64,000 bases of DNA, from assembly GCA_963828715.1 (NCBI GenBank), contig CAWHFX010000009.1, positions 62,001-126,000 on the forward strand, in the 5' to 3' direction. A program made the translations under genes and the position numbers. Positions 54,650 through 62,276 of the stretch are shown here, one piece after another. Source of the DNA: JAQGMV01 sp963828715 (GTDB lineage Bacteria; Pseudomonadota; Gammaproteobacteria; Burkholderiales; SG8-41). The notes beneath the pieces were generated by a model that did no database searches, was not told where the DNA came from, and saw only the letters and a program-made list of their open reading frames with translations. How positions within the stretch are numbered: position 1 is the first letter of the stretch; the number at the start of each line of letters is the position of its first letter.

Positions 54650-55377
54650 GCGGCCGCTTCACGAGCGTGCGCGTGAGCGGCACGCACGAGCGGCTCGCCG
54701 CCGACGCGGAAATCCGCGACGCCCGTCGCCGCAACGAAGCGCCACCGCGCAGGCGAAGCCTCGAACACGAGCTGCAGGAGCGGCACGCCGAGCAAGCGCT
54801 GCGAGGCGCGCGACAGCCTTCCTGGAACGGATGCGGCACGGCGGCGCCGAAGATGCTGCCCGTCGAAGACGATCGCCGCGTGCGTGGCGCGACGGTGCGT
54901 CGTTCGGTTGCGCTGGCGCGCTGCTCGCTGGCGCCGCGCCAGCCTCCGGTCGGCAGGCCCGCCATGGCTGCGTAGTGCATGACGGTCACCGGATCGAAGG
55001 TGCCGCCGTCGAGCGCGAACGGCAGCGCCGGATTGATGACCGACCCGCGATGCTGTCGAGCCACGCGAGCACGAACGCGTTGAGCTCCTGCGACGCGTAG
55101 GTGCGATCTGCTTCGTCCGCGCGCGCGAAGTGCTGCGTCGGCAGGTAGCGCACGCGATTGATGAAGAGCCATCGTATCGATTCCGGGCGCAGAACGCGAC
55201 CGTCGGCGAGGCGGATCTCCCCCGGTCGCCGCGATCGTCGAGCCTGTGCACGATGCTGCGGCTGTAGACGAGCTGCTCGACGCTGACGAGTTCGAGCGCA
55301 CGCCAGCCCGTGCTCCGAACGCGCGGTGCAGCCACAGCGCGGCCGCGTCTTCTGATGGCAGAGCAGGATACGATCAT
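54646..55377 (-). CDS. Unknown protein coupled to the ATP-grasp gene, frameshifted
   Basis: Stitching frames gives MIVSCSAI, DAAALWLHRAFGAR, GWRALELVSVEQLVYSRSIV, EIRLADGRVLRPESIRWLFI then NRVRYLPTQHFARADEADRT, VINPALPFALDGGTFDPVTV and LLGVPLLQLVFEASPARWRF, ending HAREAAA. About 240 residues. The NRxRYLPxxHF block followed by a Leu/Trp-rich segment reminds me of the pre-ATP-grasp halves that accompany ATP-grasp enzymes, but no ATP-binding motif is visible. I do not assign a family. Its start overlaps the protease stop and its stop overlaps the ligase start (both ATGA), so the three are tightly coupled. Confidence 0.6.
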   Translation of the reverse strand: MIVSCSAIRRRGRAVAAPRVRSTGWRALELVSVEQLVYSRSIVHRLDDRGDRGRSASPTVAFCARNRYDGSSSIACATCRRSTSRARTKQIAPTRRRSSTRSCSRGSTASRVGHQSGAAVRARRRHLRSGDRHALRSHGGPADRRLARRQRAARQRNRTTHRRATHAAIVFDGQHLRRRRAASVPGRLSRASQRLLGVPLLQLVFEASPARWRFVAATGVADFRVGGEPLVRAAHAHAREAAA

Positions 55378-57430
55378 CCGTTCAGCAGCGGCGCCGTGCG
55401 AGCGCGCGGCCGCCCGGCTCCGCGATGCGATCAGCGCGTCCGACGTCTTCTCGGCGTCCTTGAGGTCCTTCTCGTCCTTCGCCGCCTGTCCGCTTGTCCT
55501 GCAGCGCCGAGCGGCTGAGGTCCGGCCGCAGCTCCTGCCCGATGAAGTGGACGAGCTGCTGCACCGCCTGCTCCAGCGCCGCGAGACGCTGCTCGATCGG
55601 CGCCGCCGCCGCCTCGGTCGCGAACTGCCGCACCTCGCCGAGCTTGTCGGTCGGCTTGCCTTCGAAGTCCTTGTCCTTTTCCTTGATCTCCTTGCCTTCC
55701 TTGAACTCCTTGCCTTCCTTGAGGTCTTTCTCCTTGATGTCCTTCAGCCTGTCCTTGAGCTCCTTCTCCTTGATTTCCTTCACTGCTCCTTGATCTGTTC
55801 CTTGATGCTGCTCCTTTCTCCTGTTCCTTGGCGACCTCCTTGCGCTCCTTGCTGTCCTTGCTGTCCTTCGTGTCCTTGAAGATTTCCTTGCGTCTCCTTG
55901 ATGAGTTCCTTGGCGAGCTCCTTGCCCTTGCCGAAGGCGCAGGTCGCAAAGGCACGAAGATCGGGGCGGTTGCCGATGCGCTGCGTGGCCGGACGGCCCG
56001 GCGCGTCCTGCTGCGGCGATCCGGTGGAACGCAGGAAGTTGCGCACCTGCGCCGGCGTCAGCACCGGGCGCCCGCGCGCCTTGGCCATGCCCTGGAGGCA
56101 GGCGATCGCGCCGGTGACGATCGGCGACGCGCTCGACGTGCCGCTGAAGGTGTCGGTGTACCAGAGGTCCTCGTTGGTGCCGCCCTGCAGATCGCCGTAG
56201 CCGCAGGTCGTGACTTCGCGGCCCCAGCCCTGCGCGTCGATGAGCGCGCCCCAGTTGGAGAAGTCGAGGCGCGAGCGATCGGGCCCGTGGTCGCGGCCGT
56301 GCGTTCCCGGCGGCGGCGCACCGGCGCCGACGACGATGGCACCCGAGTCGCGGTTGGAGCGGCGGAACGAATTGCGCCAGCCGGCGGGGAATCCGGGACC
56401 CGCCGTCTCGATAGAGCACGTCGTCGAGATTCTCGGCGCCGTTGCCCGCGGCTTCGACCACGATGATGCCGCGGCTGGTCGCATTGAGGATCGCCGCGAA
56501 ATCGTCGGGCCACCATTCGACGGCGATGTAGCCGAGCTGGTCGTCGCGCGTCGCGAAGTTGAAGCGCGGCCCGGGACGGTGCATCTCGAGCAGCATGACG
56601 TCGCCCGCGCGCAGCCGGGTCGCCGCCTGGTTGATCGCCGCCGACGAGCCGATGCCGCCGTGCGCGACGGCGCTGACGATCGCGTCCGACGCGATGCCGA
56701 CGATGCCGATCGCGTTGACGTCGCCGCTGAACTCGCCGAGCACCGCGGTGCCGTGGTTGCGCCAGTCGACGCCGGCGATCGGCGTGCCGCCGACGACGCC
56801 GCCCTGATTCTGGGTCAGATCTTCGTGCGTGAAGCGCCAGTTGCCTTCGACGTCGATGATGCGGATGTCGCTTGCCGCGGCCGCCGGACTGCGTCCACGC
56901 CCAGCGCGCGTCGATCGCCGCTCGGCGCCGCGTCGAGATAGATCTGGCGGGCGGTGAAATCCGGCGTCGCCGGCGGCGGCTCTTCGGGCGCCGCGGCCAT
57001 CGTCGTTGATCTGCGGCAAGCGCGACCGGCGGCTTGACGATAGGCCGCTTCGACGAGCTCGTTGCGATGCGAGCTCGCCCCGCAGCTGCCTCGAGCCGCT
57101 CGGCAGGCGCCTCGACGCGATAGAAGACCGAGAGGTCCTCCATCGGCGCCTGCGCGCTTTCGCTCTGGCGCGGCAGCCGCGCCATGACGCGTTCTTCGGT
57201 CGGCCCGAAGATCGGAACCAGCGAGGCTCGATGACGCGAGAGCAGTCCGTTCGATGTCGCTGACGTTCTCGCCCGGCCGCCGACATGAAACGCCCCGCGG
57301 ATGCGCGCAGCGCTGCATGTGCGCGTGTCATCACGATCAGCTCGGGTGCGGCCGCCGGGTCCGATGCAGGTGCCGGGCGTTTCGGCTGCGCGGGCGGCGT
57401 GGCTCTGCGCGTCCTTCTTTTTTGTGCCAT
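55374..57430 (-). CDS. Subtilisin-like (S8) protease with a Lys/Glu-rich tail, about 14 frameshifts
   Basis: The ATG at 57430 follows GAGGGGA. Following the frames through about 14 one-base insertions gives 680 residues ending ARTAPLLNG. Catalytic motifs are the Asp in SDIRIIDVEGNWRFTHEDL, the His in VDWRNHGTAVLGEFSG and the Ser in FSGTSSASPIVTGAIACLQG, with oxyanion Asn in VVEAAGNGAENL, so the S8 triad is complete. The C-terminal ~130 residues are low complexity (KEIFKDTKDSKDSKERKEV, EKELKDRLKDIKEKDLKEG, KEFKEGKEIKEKDKDFEG) and then a coiled-coil-like LAALEQAVQQLVHFIGQEL. No signal peptide is evident. The small protein upstream may be its propeptide or inhibitor. Confidence 0.75.
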
Positions 57431-57543
57431 GGAATGTCCCCTCTCCGTATGAACTGCGAACCTTCATCGTCGATGCGGGTAAAGGCGCGGTAATCCGAGC
57501 ATCGAGCGCCGACACGCACTCATGAACCGCGTGCAAAGCGCTC

Positions 57544-57825
57544 CTACGGCAGCGCTTCGCCTGGTTTCGGATACGCTGCTTCGATACCGGGCATGGCGCG
57601 AAGCGTGGCCGCGAGCTCGCCTGCGCGATCGAAATCGCTGACTTCGATCGTGACGAATACGCTATCGGTGCTCTGACCCGTCGCCGGTGTGACAGACGGC
57701 AACACCGTTCCATGCTGCGCTCGGATCGCACGGTGAATCGGCTTGCCTTCCGCCGATGCCGCGCCGCTTCGCACGAGCTCATCGGCGAGATGCCGTTTGC
57801 ATTGCACAATCACGTACGCCGTCAA
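57544..57825 (-). CDS. Small protein upstream of the protease, possible propeptide-like inhibitor
   Basis: A 93-residue protein starting at a TTG (57825) with an AAGGGTGT site. It reads AYVIVQCKRHLADELVRSG, SVFVTIEVSDFDRAGELAAT and LRAMPGIEAAYPKPGEALP. The ferredoxin-like strand pattern with a C-terminal 'GIEAAYPKP' resembles subtilisin propeptides (I9 type, which end '...GVxxVE/Y-P'). It lies 113 bases upstream of the protease on the same strand. A role as a separate intramolecular-type chaperone or inhibitor is inference. Confidence 0.55.
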   Translation of the reverse strand: MTAYVIVQCKRHLADELVRSGAASAEGKPIHRAIRAQHGTVLPSVTPATGQSTDSVFVTIEVSDFDRAGELAATLRAMPGIEAAYPKPGEALP

Positions 57826-58009
57826 TGGGACACCCTTGATTCATGGAACGGCGCACGAACGATAGCACGCGTACAGAGACAACACCAATCCGCCAACCGA
57901 CCGATTGTCGGAACCAGCGCTCCTTGAGCACCCCGTCACAATTTGATGTTTGTCAGGGATTGTTAGCCGTGAAGCCGCTTAGAGTGTGCCCTTCTTTCGG
58001 AGGAGGAAT

Positions 58010-59647
58010 ATGGCGTCGACACAAAAGGCCGCTCCACGCGTGCTCCTCACGTCGGTATTCCGCCCCTTCGCACGGGACGATGAGTTCGGGAGCCGCGCGA
58101 TCAACCCGCTCGAGCTCTATCACAATCAGATTACGCGCGCGCAAGGCCCGTTCTCGTTGCGCATGCATCACCGCTCCTGGGGCATCATGCTGATCCAGGA
58201 AAACATCTCGGCCCCGTGCACGCTGCTCGATTTTCCGACGCGCGAGCGCTTCGTGCGCGAGCTCGAACGACATCAGTACGACATCGTCGGCATTTCCGGC
58301 ATCGTCATGAACGTCGGCAAAGTGCGCGAGATGTGCCGCCTCGCCCGGCTGCATTCTCCTCACTCCACCGTCGTGGTCGGGGGACACGTGGCGGCGATTC
58401 CGGGCATAGAGGATATGATCGATGCGGATCACGTCGTCCAAGGCGAAGGCGTGCGCTGGTTCCGTGAGTTCCTCGGAGAGAACGTTGACGCTCCGGTCCG
58501 CCATCCGATCATCAGCTCGTCCTTCGGTTTCCGGTTGATGGGGCTCAAGGCGCCGGCGGGCGGCGGAAATCCGGCCGCGACGATCATTCCATCGGTCGGC
58601 TGTCCGATGGGCTGCAATTTCTGCACGACGTCCGCTTTTTTCGGCGGCAAAGGCCGCTTCGTCAACTTCTACGAGAGCGGCAAGCAACTGTTCGAAGTCA
58701 TGTGCAAGGTAGAAGCGTGCACGAAAGTGAATACCTTTTTCATGATGGACGAGAACTTCCTGCTGTACAAGCGGCGGGCACTCGAGCTTCTCGAACAGAT
58801 GAAGCGATATGGCAAAGCGTGGTCGATGTACGTTTTCTCCTCGGCCAACGTCCTTCGCAAGTACGACATGCGCCAGCTCGTGGAGCTGGGTGTCACGTGG
58901 GTGTGGATGGGCTTCGAATCGGCGCAGAGCGGTTACAGGAAGCTCCGCGACGCCGACACGATCGCACTTACGCACGAGCTTCAGTCGCACGGCATCCGCG
59001 TGCAGGGCTCGACCATCGTCGGCATGGAGCACCACACGACGGAGAACATCCGCAGCGAGATCGAGCACGCAGTTGCGCACGATGCCGATTGCCATCAGTT
59101 CATGCTCTACACACCGCTCCCGGGGACGCCTCTGCACGCGCAAATGGCACGCGAAGGGCGACTCCTGGAGGACGTCGACCTCGCCGACATACACGGCCAG
59201 CACAAGTTCAACTTCCGTCACCCGCACATCGGCCGGGACGAATCGAAGTCATGGCTGGATTTCGCGTTCCGCCACGATTACGAGGTGAACGGTCCGAGTC
59301 TGTACCGCATGATGCGCACGATGTACGGCGGGTGGAAGCGCTATGCGCAGGATGCCGACGAGCGCGTGCGCGCACGGGTGTCCATGGAGGCCCGAAGCTT
59401 GAAGCGCGGGCACGGCGCTGCGCTGTGGGCAATGGAGCAGTACCTCCGTGCATCAAACCAGGCCGTGAGCGGAAGAATCGCTTCTTTGCGCAAGCAGATC
59501 GAGAATGAATTCGGGCTGCTTTCCCGCGTCATCGACGCAACGGTGGGCCCGCTGCTGCTGTGGTCCGCTCGTCGCGAAGCCTCGATCTACCCGCACGGGC
59601 GTCCTCTCGAGCCACGCACATTCGTGGAACGACGCAACTGGAGGTAG
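58010..59647 (+). CDS. B12-binding radical SAM protein
   Basis: A 545-residue enzyme with an N-terminal cobalamin-binding-like Rossmann domain (about 60-155: YDIVGISGIVMNVGKVREMC, STVVVGGHVAAIPG) and a radical SAM core (about 190-440) with the cluster motif CPMGCNFC, i.e. C-x3-C-x2-C. Following blocks are FFMMDENFLLYKRRALELLE, WVWMGFESAQSGYRKLRDAD and FMLYTPLPGTPLHAQM. A C-terminal helical region follows. The ATG at 58010 has a strong CGGAGGAGG site. It is divergent from the small protease-operon gene. Related proteins methylate or rearrange unreactive carbons; the substrate is unknown. Confidence 0.88.
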   Translation: MASTQKAAPRVLLTSVFRPFARDDEFGSRAINPLELYHNQITRAQGPFSLRMHHRSWGIMLIQENISAPCTLLDFPTRERFVRELERHQYDIVGISGIVMNVGKVREMCRLARLHSPHSTVVVGGHVAAIPGIEDMIDADHVVQGEGVRWFREFLGENVDAPVRHPIISSSFGFRLMGLKAPAGGGNPAATIIPSVGCPMGCNFCTTSAFFGGKGRFVNFYESGKQLFEVMCKVEACTKVNTFFMMDENFLLYKRRALELLEQMKRYGKAWSMYVFSSANVLRKYDMRQLVELGVTWVWMGFESAQSGYRKLRDADTIALTHELQSHGIRVQGSTIVGMEHHTTENIRSEIEHAVAHDADCHQFMLYTPLPGTPLHAQMAREGRLLEDVDLADIHGQHKFNFRHPHIGRDESKSWLDFAFRHDYEVNGPSLYRMMRTMYGGWKRYAQDADERVRARVSMEARSLKRGHGAALWAMEQYLRASNQAVSGRIASLRKQIENEFGLLSRVIDATVGPLLLWSARREASIYPHGRPLEPRTFVERRNWR

Positions 59648-59727
59648 GGCGGCGCTCGCCTTCGACTCGGGCCTCGCCGCCCACGAACAGAGGGACACCG
59701 ATGGTTTCCCTCCGTAACCTGCTTTCC
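59648..59727 (-). repeat. Dispersed bipartite palindromic repeat, family 1, copy C
   Basis: GGGCGGCGCTCGCCTTCGACTCGGGCCTCGCCGCCC followed by GAACAGAGGGACACC...GGTTTCCCTCCGTAACC, the reverse complement of the 32 kb and 62 kb copies. It starts directly after the radical SAM stop codon, as copy A does after its gene. Confidence 0.8.
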
Positions 59728-59762
59728 TTCGTCCCGTGTCGATTTCGGACGCCCTGAAGACA

Positions 59763-59927
59763 TCACCGTCCGGGTCGAGCCGGCCTCGGCTCGGCTCGAC
59801 TGCGCAACTGTCGCGCAAGCCACCAGACCGGCATCACGACGAACGATCCCGGCGCGAGCAGAACGAGTGCAAGCGCGCACCATCTTGCGACTTCCGGCGG
59901 CACTGCGGCGATCAGATTGCGGATCAT
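59763..59927 (-). CDS. Small single-span membrane protein
   Basis: A 54-residue frame reading MIRNLIAAVPPEVARWCALA then LVLLAPGSFVVMPVWWLARQ. It has one clear transmembrane helix (about 17-40) and a basic C-terminal tail (RSRAEPRPARPGR). The ATG at 59927 has a modest GAAAG site; a GTG upstream would add nine residues. No relatives are recognised. Its hydrophobic pattern is unlikely by chance but the call is tentative. Confidence 0.45.
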   Translation of the reverse strand: MIRNLIAAVPPEVARWCALALVLLAPGSFVVMPVWWLARQLRSRAEPRPARPGR

Positions 59928-60107
59928 CGGGCTTTCACCTTCGGCTATTGACACCCCTTAGTCGCTCGGGAACGCCGAAAATAGACAACCGATGCGCGTC
60001 GCGCACTACGTAGCGACAGCGAGCCGTCGATCGCCGTTCGTTGCACCTGCCACGGCCGGCTGGTACGCTCCCCCTACCATGCATCGCAGTGCGCAGTGTC
60101 AAAACGG

Positions 60108-60896
60108 ATGATCGACGCGACTGCTCGGGTCGACCCGGCTGCACGGATTGCTGAAGGCGTGTCGATCGGGCCTTACTGCATCATCGGCCCGAACGTGGCG
60201 GTCGCCGAAAACTGCACGCTGGTCGCGCACGTGCACGTGACGGGTCACACCACGATCGGGGCGCGAACCGTCATCTACCCCTTCACCTCGCTCGGGACAC
60301 CACCGCAGTCCGTGCACTATCACGGCGAGCCGACACGACTCGAGATCGGCGCCGATTGCGACATCCGCGAAGGCGTCACGATGAACATCGGCACCACCGC
60401 CCGCGGTGTAACGACGATCGGCGAACGATGCTTCCTGATGGCGAACAGCCACGTCGCGCACGACTGCATCGTCGGCAGCGACGTTACGTTTGCAAACAAT
60501 GCGGTGCTCGGCGGCCATTGCGAAGTGGCGGACTTCGTGTTCTTCGGCGGCCAGTGCGCCGTCCATCAGTTCACGCGGATCGGTGAAAGCGCGATGATCG
60601 GCGGACTGAGTGGCGTCGTCGGCGACGTCCTCCCGTTCGCGCTGGTGAGGCACTGCCCCTCCCGCATCGGCGGCGTCAACGCAGTTGGCATGAAGAGGCG
60701 CGGCTACACGCGGGCGGACATGCACGCCGTTCGCACTGCGATGCACATGCTGTTCGATTCCGCGCAGCCGGATTTTGCGGCGCGCATTGCCACCATCGAG
60801 GCACGCTTCGCTGCGTCGGAACCCGTACGGAAGGTACTCGCGTTCGTGCGCGACGCGCAGCCGGATTCGCTTTGTCCGCTGCGGCGTCAGGGTTGA
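60108..60896 (+). CDS. lpxA: Acyl-[ACP]-UDP-N-acetylglucosamine O-acyltransferase
   Basis: First committed enzyme of lipid A synthesis, transferring a hydroxyacyl group from ACP to UDP-GlcNAc. A left-handed beta-helix of hexapeptide repeats (VSIGPYCIIGPNVAVAENCT and following) is visible, with the catalytic His in MANSHVAHDCIVGS, and the C-terminal helical part starts at KRRGYTRADMHAVRTA. The ATG at 60108 gives MIDATARVDPAARIAEG, the usual family start, and 262 residues, identical in length to E. coli LpxA; a GTG 12 bases upstream is less likely. lpxB follows after two bases. lpxD and fabZ, usual partners, are absent here. Confidence 0.92.
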   Translation: MIDATARVDPAARIAEGVSIGPYCIIGPNVAVAENCTLVAHVHVTGHTTIGARTVIYPFTSLGTPPQSVHYHGEPTRLEIGADCDIREGVTMNIGTTARGVTTIGERCFLMANSHVAHDCIVGSDVTFANNAVLGGHCEVADFVFFGGQCAVHQFTRIGESAMIGGLSGVVGDVLPFALVRHCPSRIGGVNAVGMKRRGYTRADMHAVRTAMHMLFDSAQPDFAARIATIEARFAASEPVRKVLAFVRDAQPDSLCPLRRQG

Positions 60897-60898
60897 GA

Positions 60899-62086
60899 GT
60901 GGCGCCAGGCGCCCCGGACGCGCAACCACTGCACGTATTCCTCGTCGCCGCGGAGCCCTCCGGCGATCACCTCGGCGCAGCGTTGATGGCGGCGCTGCGT
61001 GGACGCGCCAACGTGCGCTTCTCCGGTGTAGGCGGGGCGCAGATGCGCGCAGCCGGCCTGGCAAGCCTGTTCGACACCGACGAGCTTCACATCATCGGCT
61101 TCGCGGATGTGCTGAGGCGGCTTCCATTCCTGTTCCGGCGCATTCGTCAAACCGTCGAGGCCGCGATCGCCGCGCGTCCCGACGTGCTGGTGATCATCGA
61201 CAGCCCCGACTTCACGCATCGGGTGGCGCGGCGCGTCCGTGCAGCCGCTCCGCACATCCCGATCGTCGACTACGTGTGCCCGCAGGTGTGGGCGTGGCGA
61301 TCGTGGCGAGCGCGCACGATGCGTGTCTACCTCGATCACGTGCTGGCGCTGCTCCCGTTCGAACCGGCGTTTCTCGCCCGCAATGGCGGACCGCCGTGCA
61401 CGTTCGTCGGACATCCGCTCGCGCAGCAGATCGACGAGCTTCGCCCGAACGCGATCGAATCGGTGCGACGCTCCGCCCCGCCGCCGATCGTGCTCGCGCT
61501 GCCCGGGAGCCGCAGCGGCGAAATCGCACGCATGGCGGATGTCTTCGGCGCCGGGCTCGCGCTCGCATCGGAACACGCGGGGGCGCTGGAGCTCATCGTA
61601 CCGACACTGCCGCGGCTTGCCGGGCTGGTGGAGAACGCAACCGCACGCTGGCCGGTCAGACCACGCATCGTGACTGATCCGCGCGAGAAGCGCGCGCTCT
61701 TCCGCACCGCGCGGGCGGCAGTGTCGAAATCCGGCACCGTCACGCTCGAGCTTGCGCTTGCCGCTGTTCCGACCGTCGCGGCCTATCGGGTGTCCGCGTT
61801 CGAGGCGATGATCGCGCGCTCGATGATCAGCGTCGATTCCGTCATTCTCGCCAACCTCGTGCTCGGTGAGCGCGTCATTTCGGAGCTCCTGCAGGAATCC
61901 TGCACGCCCGAGAACATCGCACGCGAGCTGGTCTCCTTGCTGGAGGACACGCCGGCGCGGCAAGCGCAGCTGCGCGCGTTCGCCCGTCTCGACGACATCA
62001 TGGAAATCGGCTGTGCGGATCCGAGCGCGCGCGCCGCGGAGATCGTGCTGCAGTACGCGTCGCGTGCGCTTAGTGGCGCGCGATAA
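60899..62086 (+). CDS. lpxB: Lipid-A-disaccharide synthase
   Basis: A family 19 glycosyltransferase of about 395 residues that joins UDP-diacyl-GlcN and lipid X into the lipid A disaccharide. Family blocks are LVAAEPSGDHLGAALMAALR, ISVDSVILANLVLGERVISE, DYVCPQVWAWRSWRARTMRV, TFVGHPLAQQI, LALPGSRSGEIARM, SKSGTVTLELALAAVPTVAAYR and PELLQESCTPENIA-like ELLQESCTPENIAREL. The GTG at 60899 with AGGG upstream is preferred; a TTG at 60872 would overlap lpxA by 25 bases. It is coupled to lpxA. It is a peripheral inner-membrane enzyme. Confidence 0.92.
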   Translation: MAPGAPDAQPLHVFLVAAEPSGDHLGAALMAALRGRANVRFSGVGGAQMRAAGLASLFDTDELHIIGFADVLRRLPFLFRRIRQTVEAAIAARPDVLVIIDSPDFTHRVARRVRAAAPHIPIVDYVCPQVWAWRSWRARTMRVYLDHVLALLPFEPAFLARNGGPPCTFVGHPLAQQIDELRPNAIESVRRSAPPPIVLALPGSRSGEIARMADVFGAGLALASEHAGALELIVPTLPRLAGLVENATARWPVRPRIVTDPREKRALFRTARAAVSKSGTVTLELALAAVPTVAAYRVSAFEAMIARSMISVDSVILANLVLGERVISELLQESCTPENIARELVSLLEDTPARQAQLRAFARLDDIMEIGCADPSARAAEIVLQYASRALSGAR

Positions 62087-62259
62087 GGAAAAGGAGGTTA
62101 CGGAGGGAAACCATCGGTGTCCCTCTGTTCTGTAGGGCAGCGAAGCCCGAGCCTTCAGGCGAGCGCTGCCCAGGAAGGGAGGTTACGGAGGGAAACCATC
62201 GGTGTCCCTCTGTTCCGAAGGGCAGCGAAGCCCGAGCCTTCAGGCGAGCGCTGCCCCCC
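62087..62259 (+). repeat. Tandem pair of family 1 repeats, copies D and E
   Basis: Two nearly identical elements lie head to tail: 62087-62171 and 62173-62259. Each reads GGAGGTTACGGAGGGAAACCATCGG...TCCCTCTGTTC, then a GGGCAGCGAAGCCCGAG...GGCGAGCGCTGCCC stem. A stub of the stem (TCGAGCGCTGCC) follows. They separate the convergent lpxB and kup genes. Confidence 0.85.
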
Positions 62260-62276
62260 TTCGAGCGCTGCCTCCC

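Noticed and set aside
55374..57430. Programmed frameshifting in the protease gene
   Set aside because: About 14 shifts without a common slippery sequence, and the same kind of extra base in unrelated genes, point to sequence error rather than recoding.
62087..62259. Possible CRISPR-like tandem repeats
   Set aside because: Only two copies, no unique spacer between them, internal palindromes and dispersed copies elsewhere. They are family 1 intergenic repeats.
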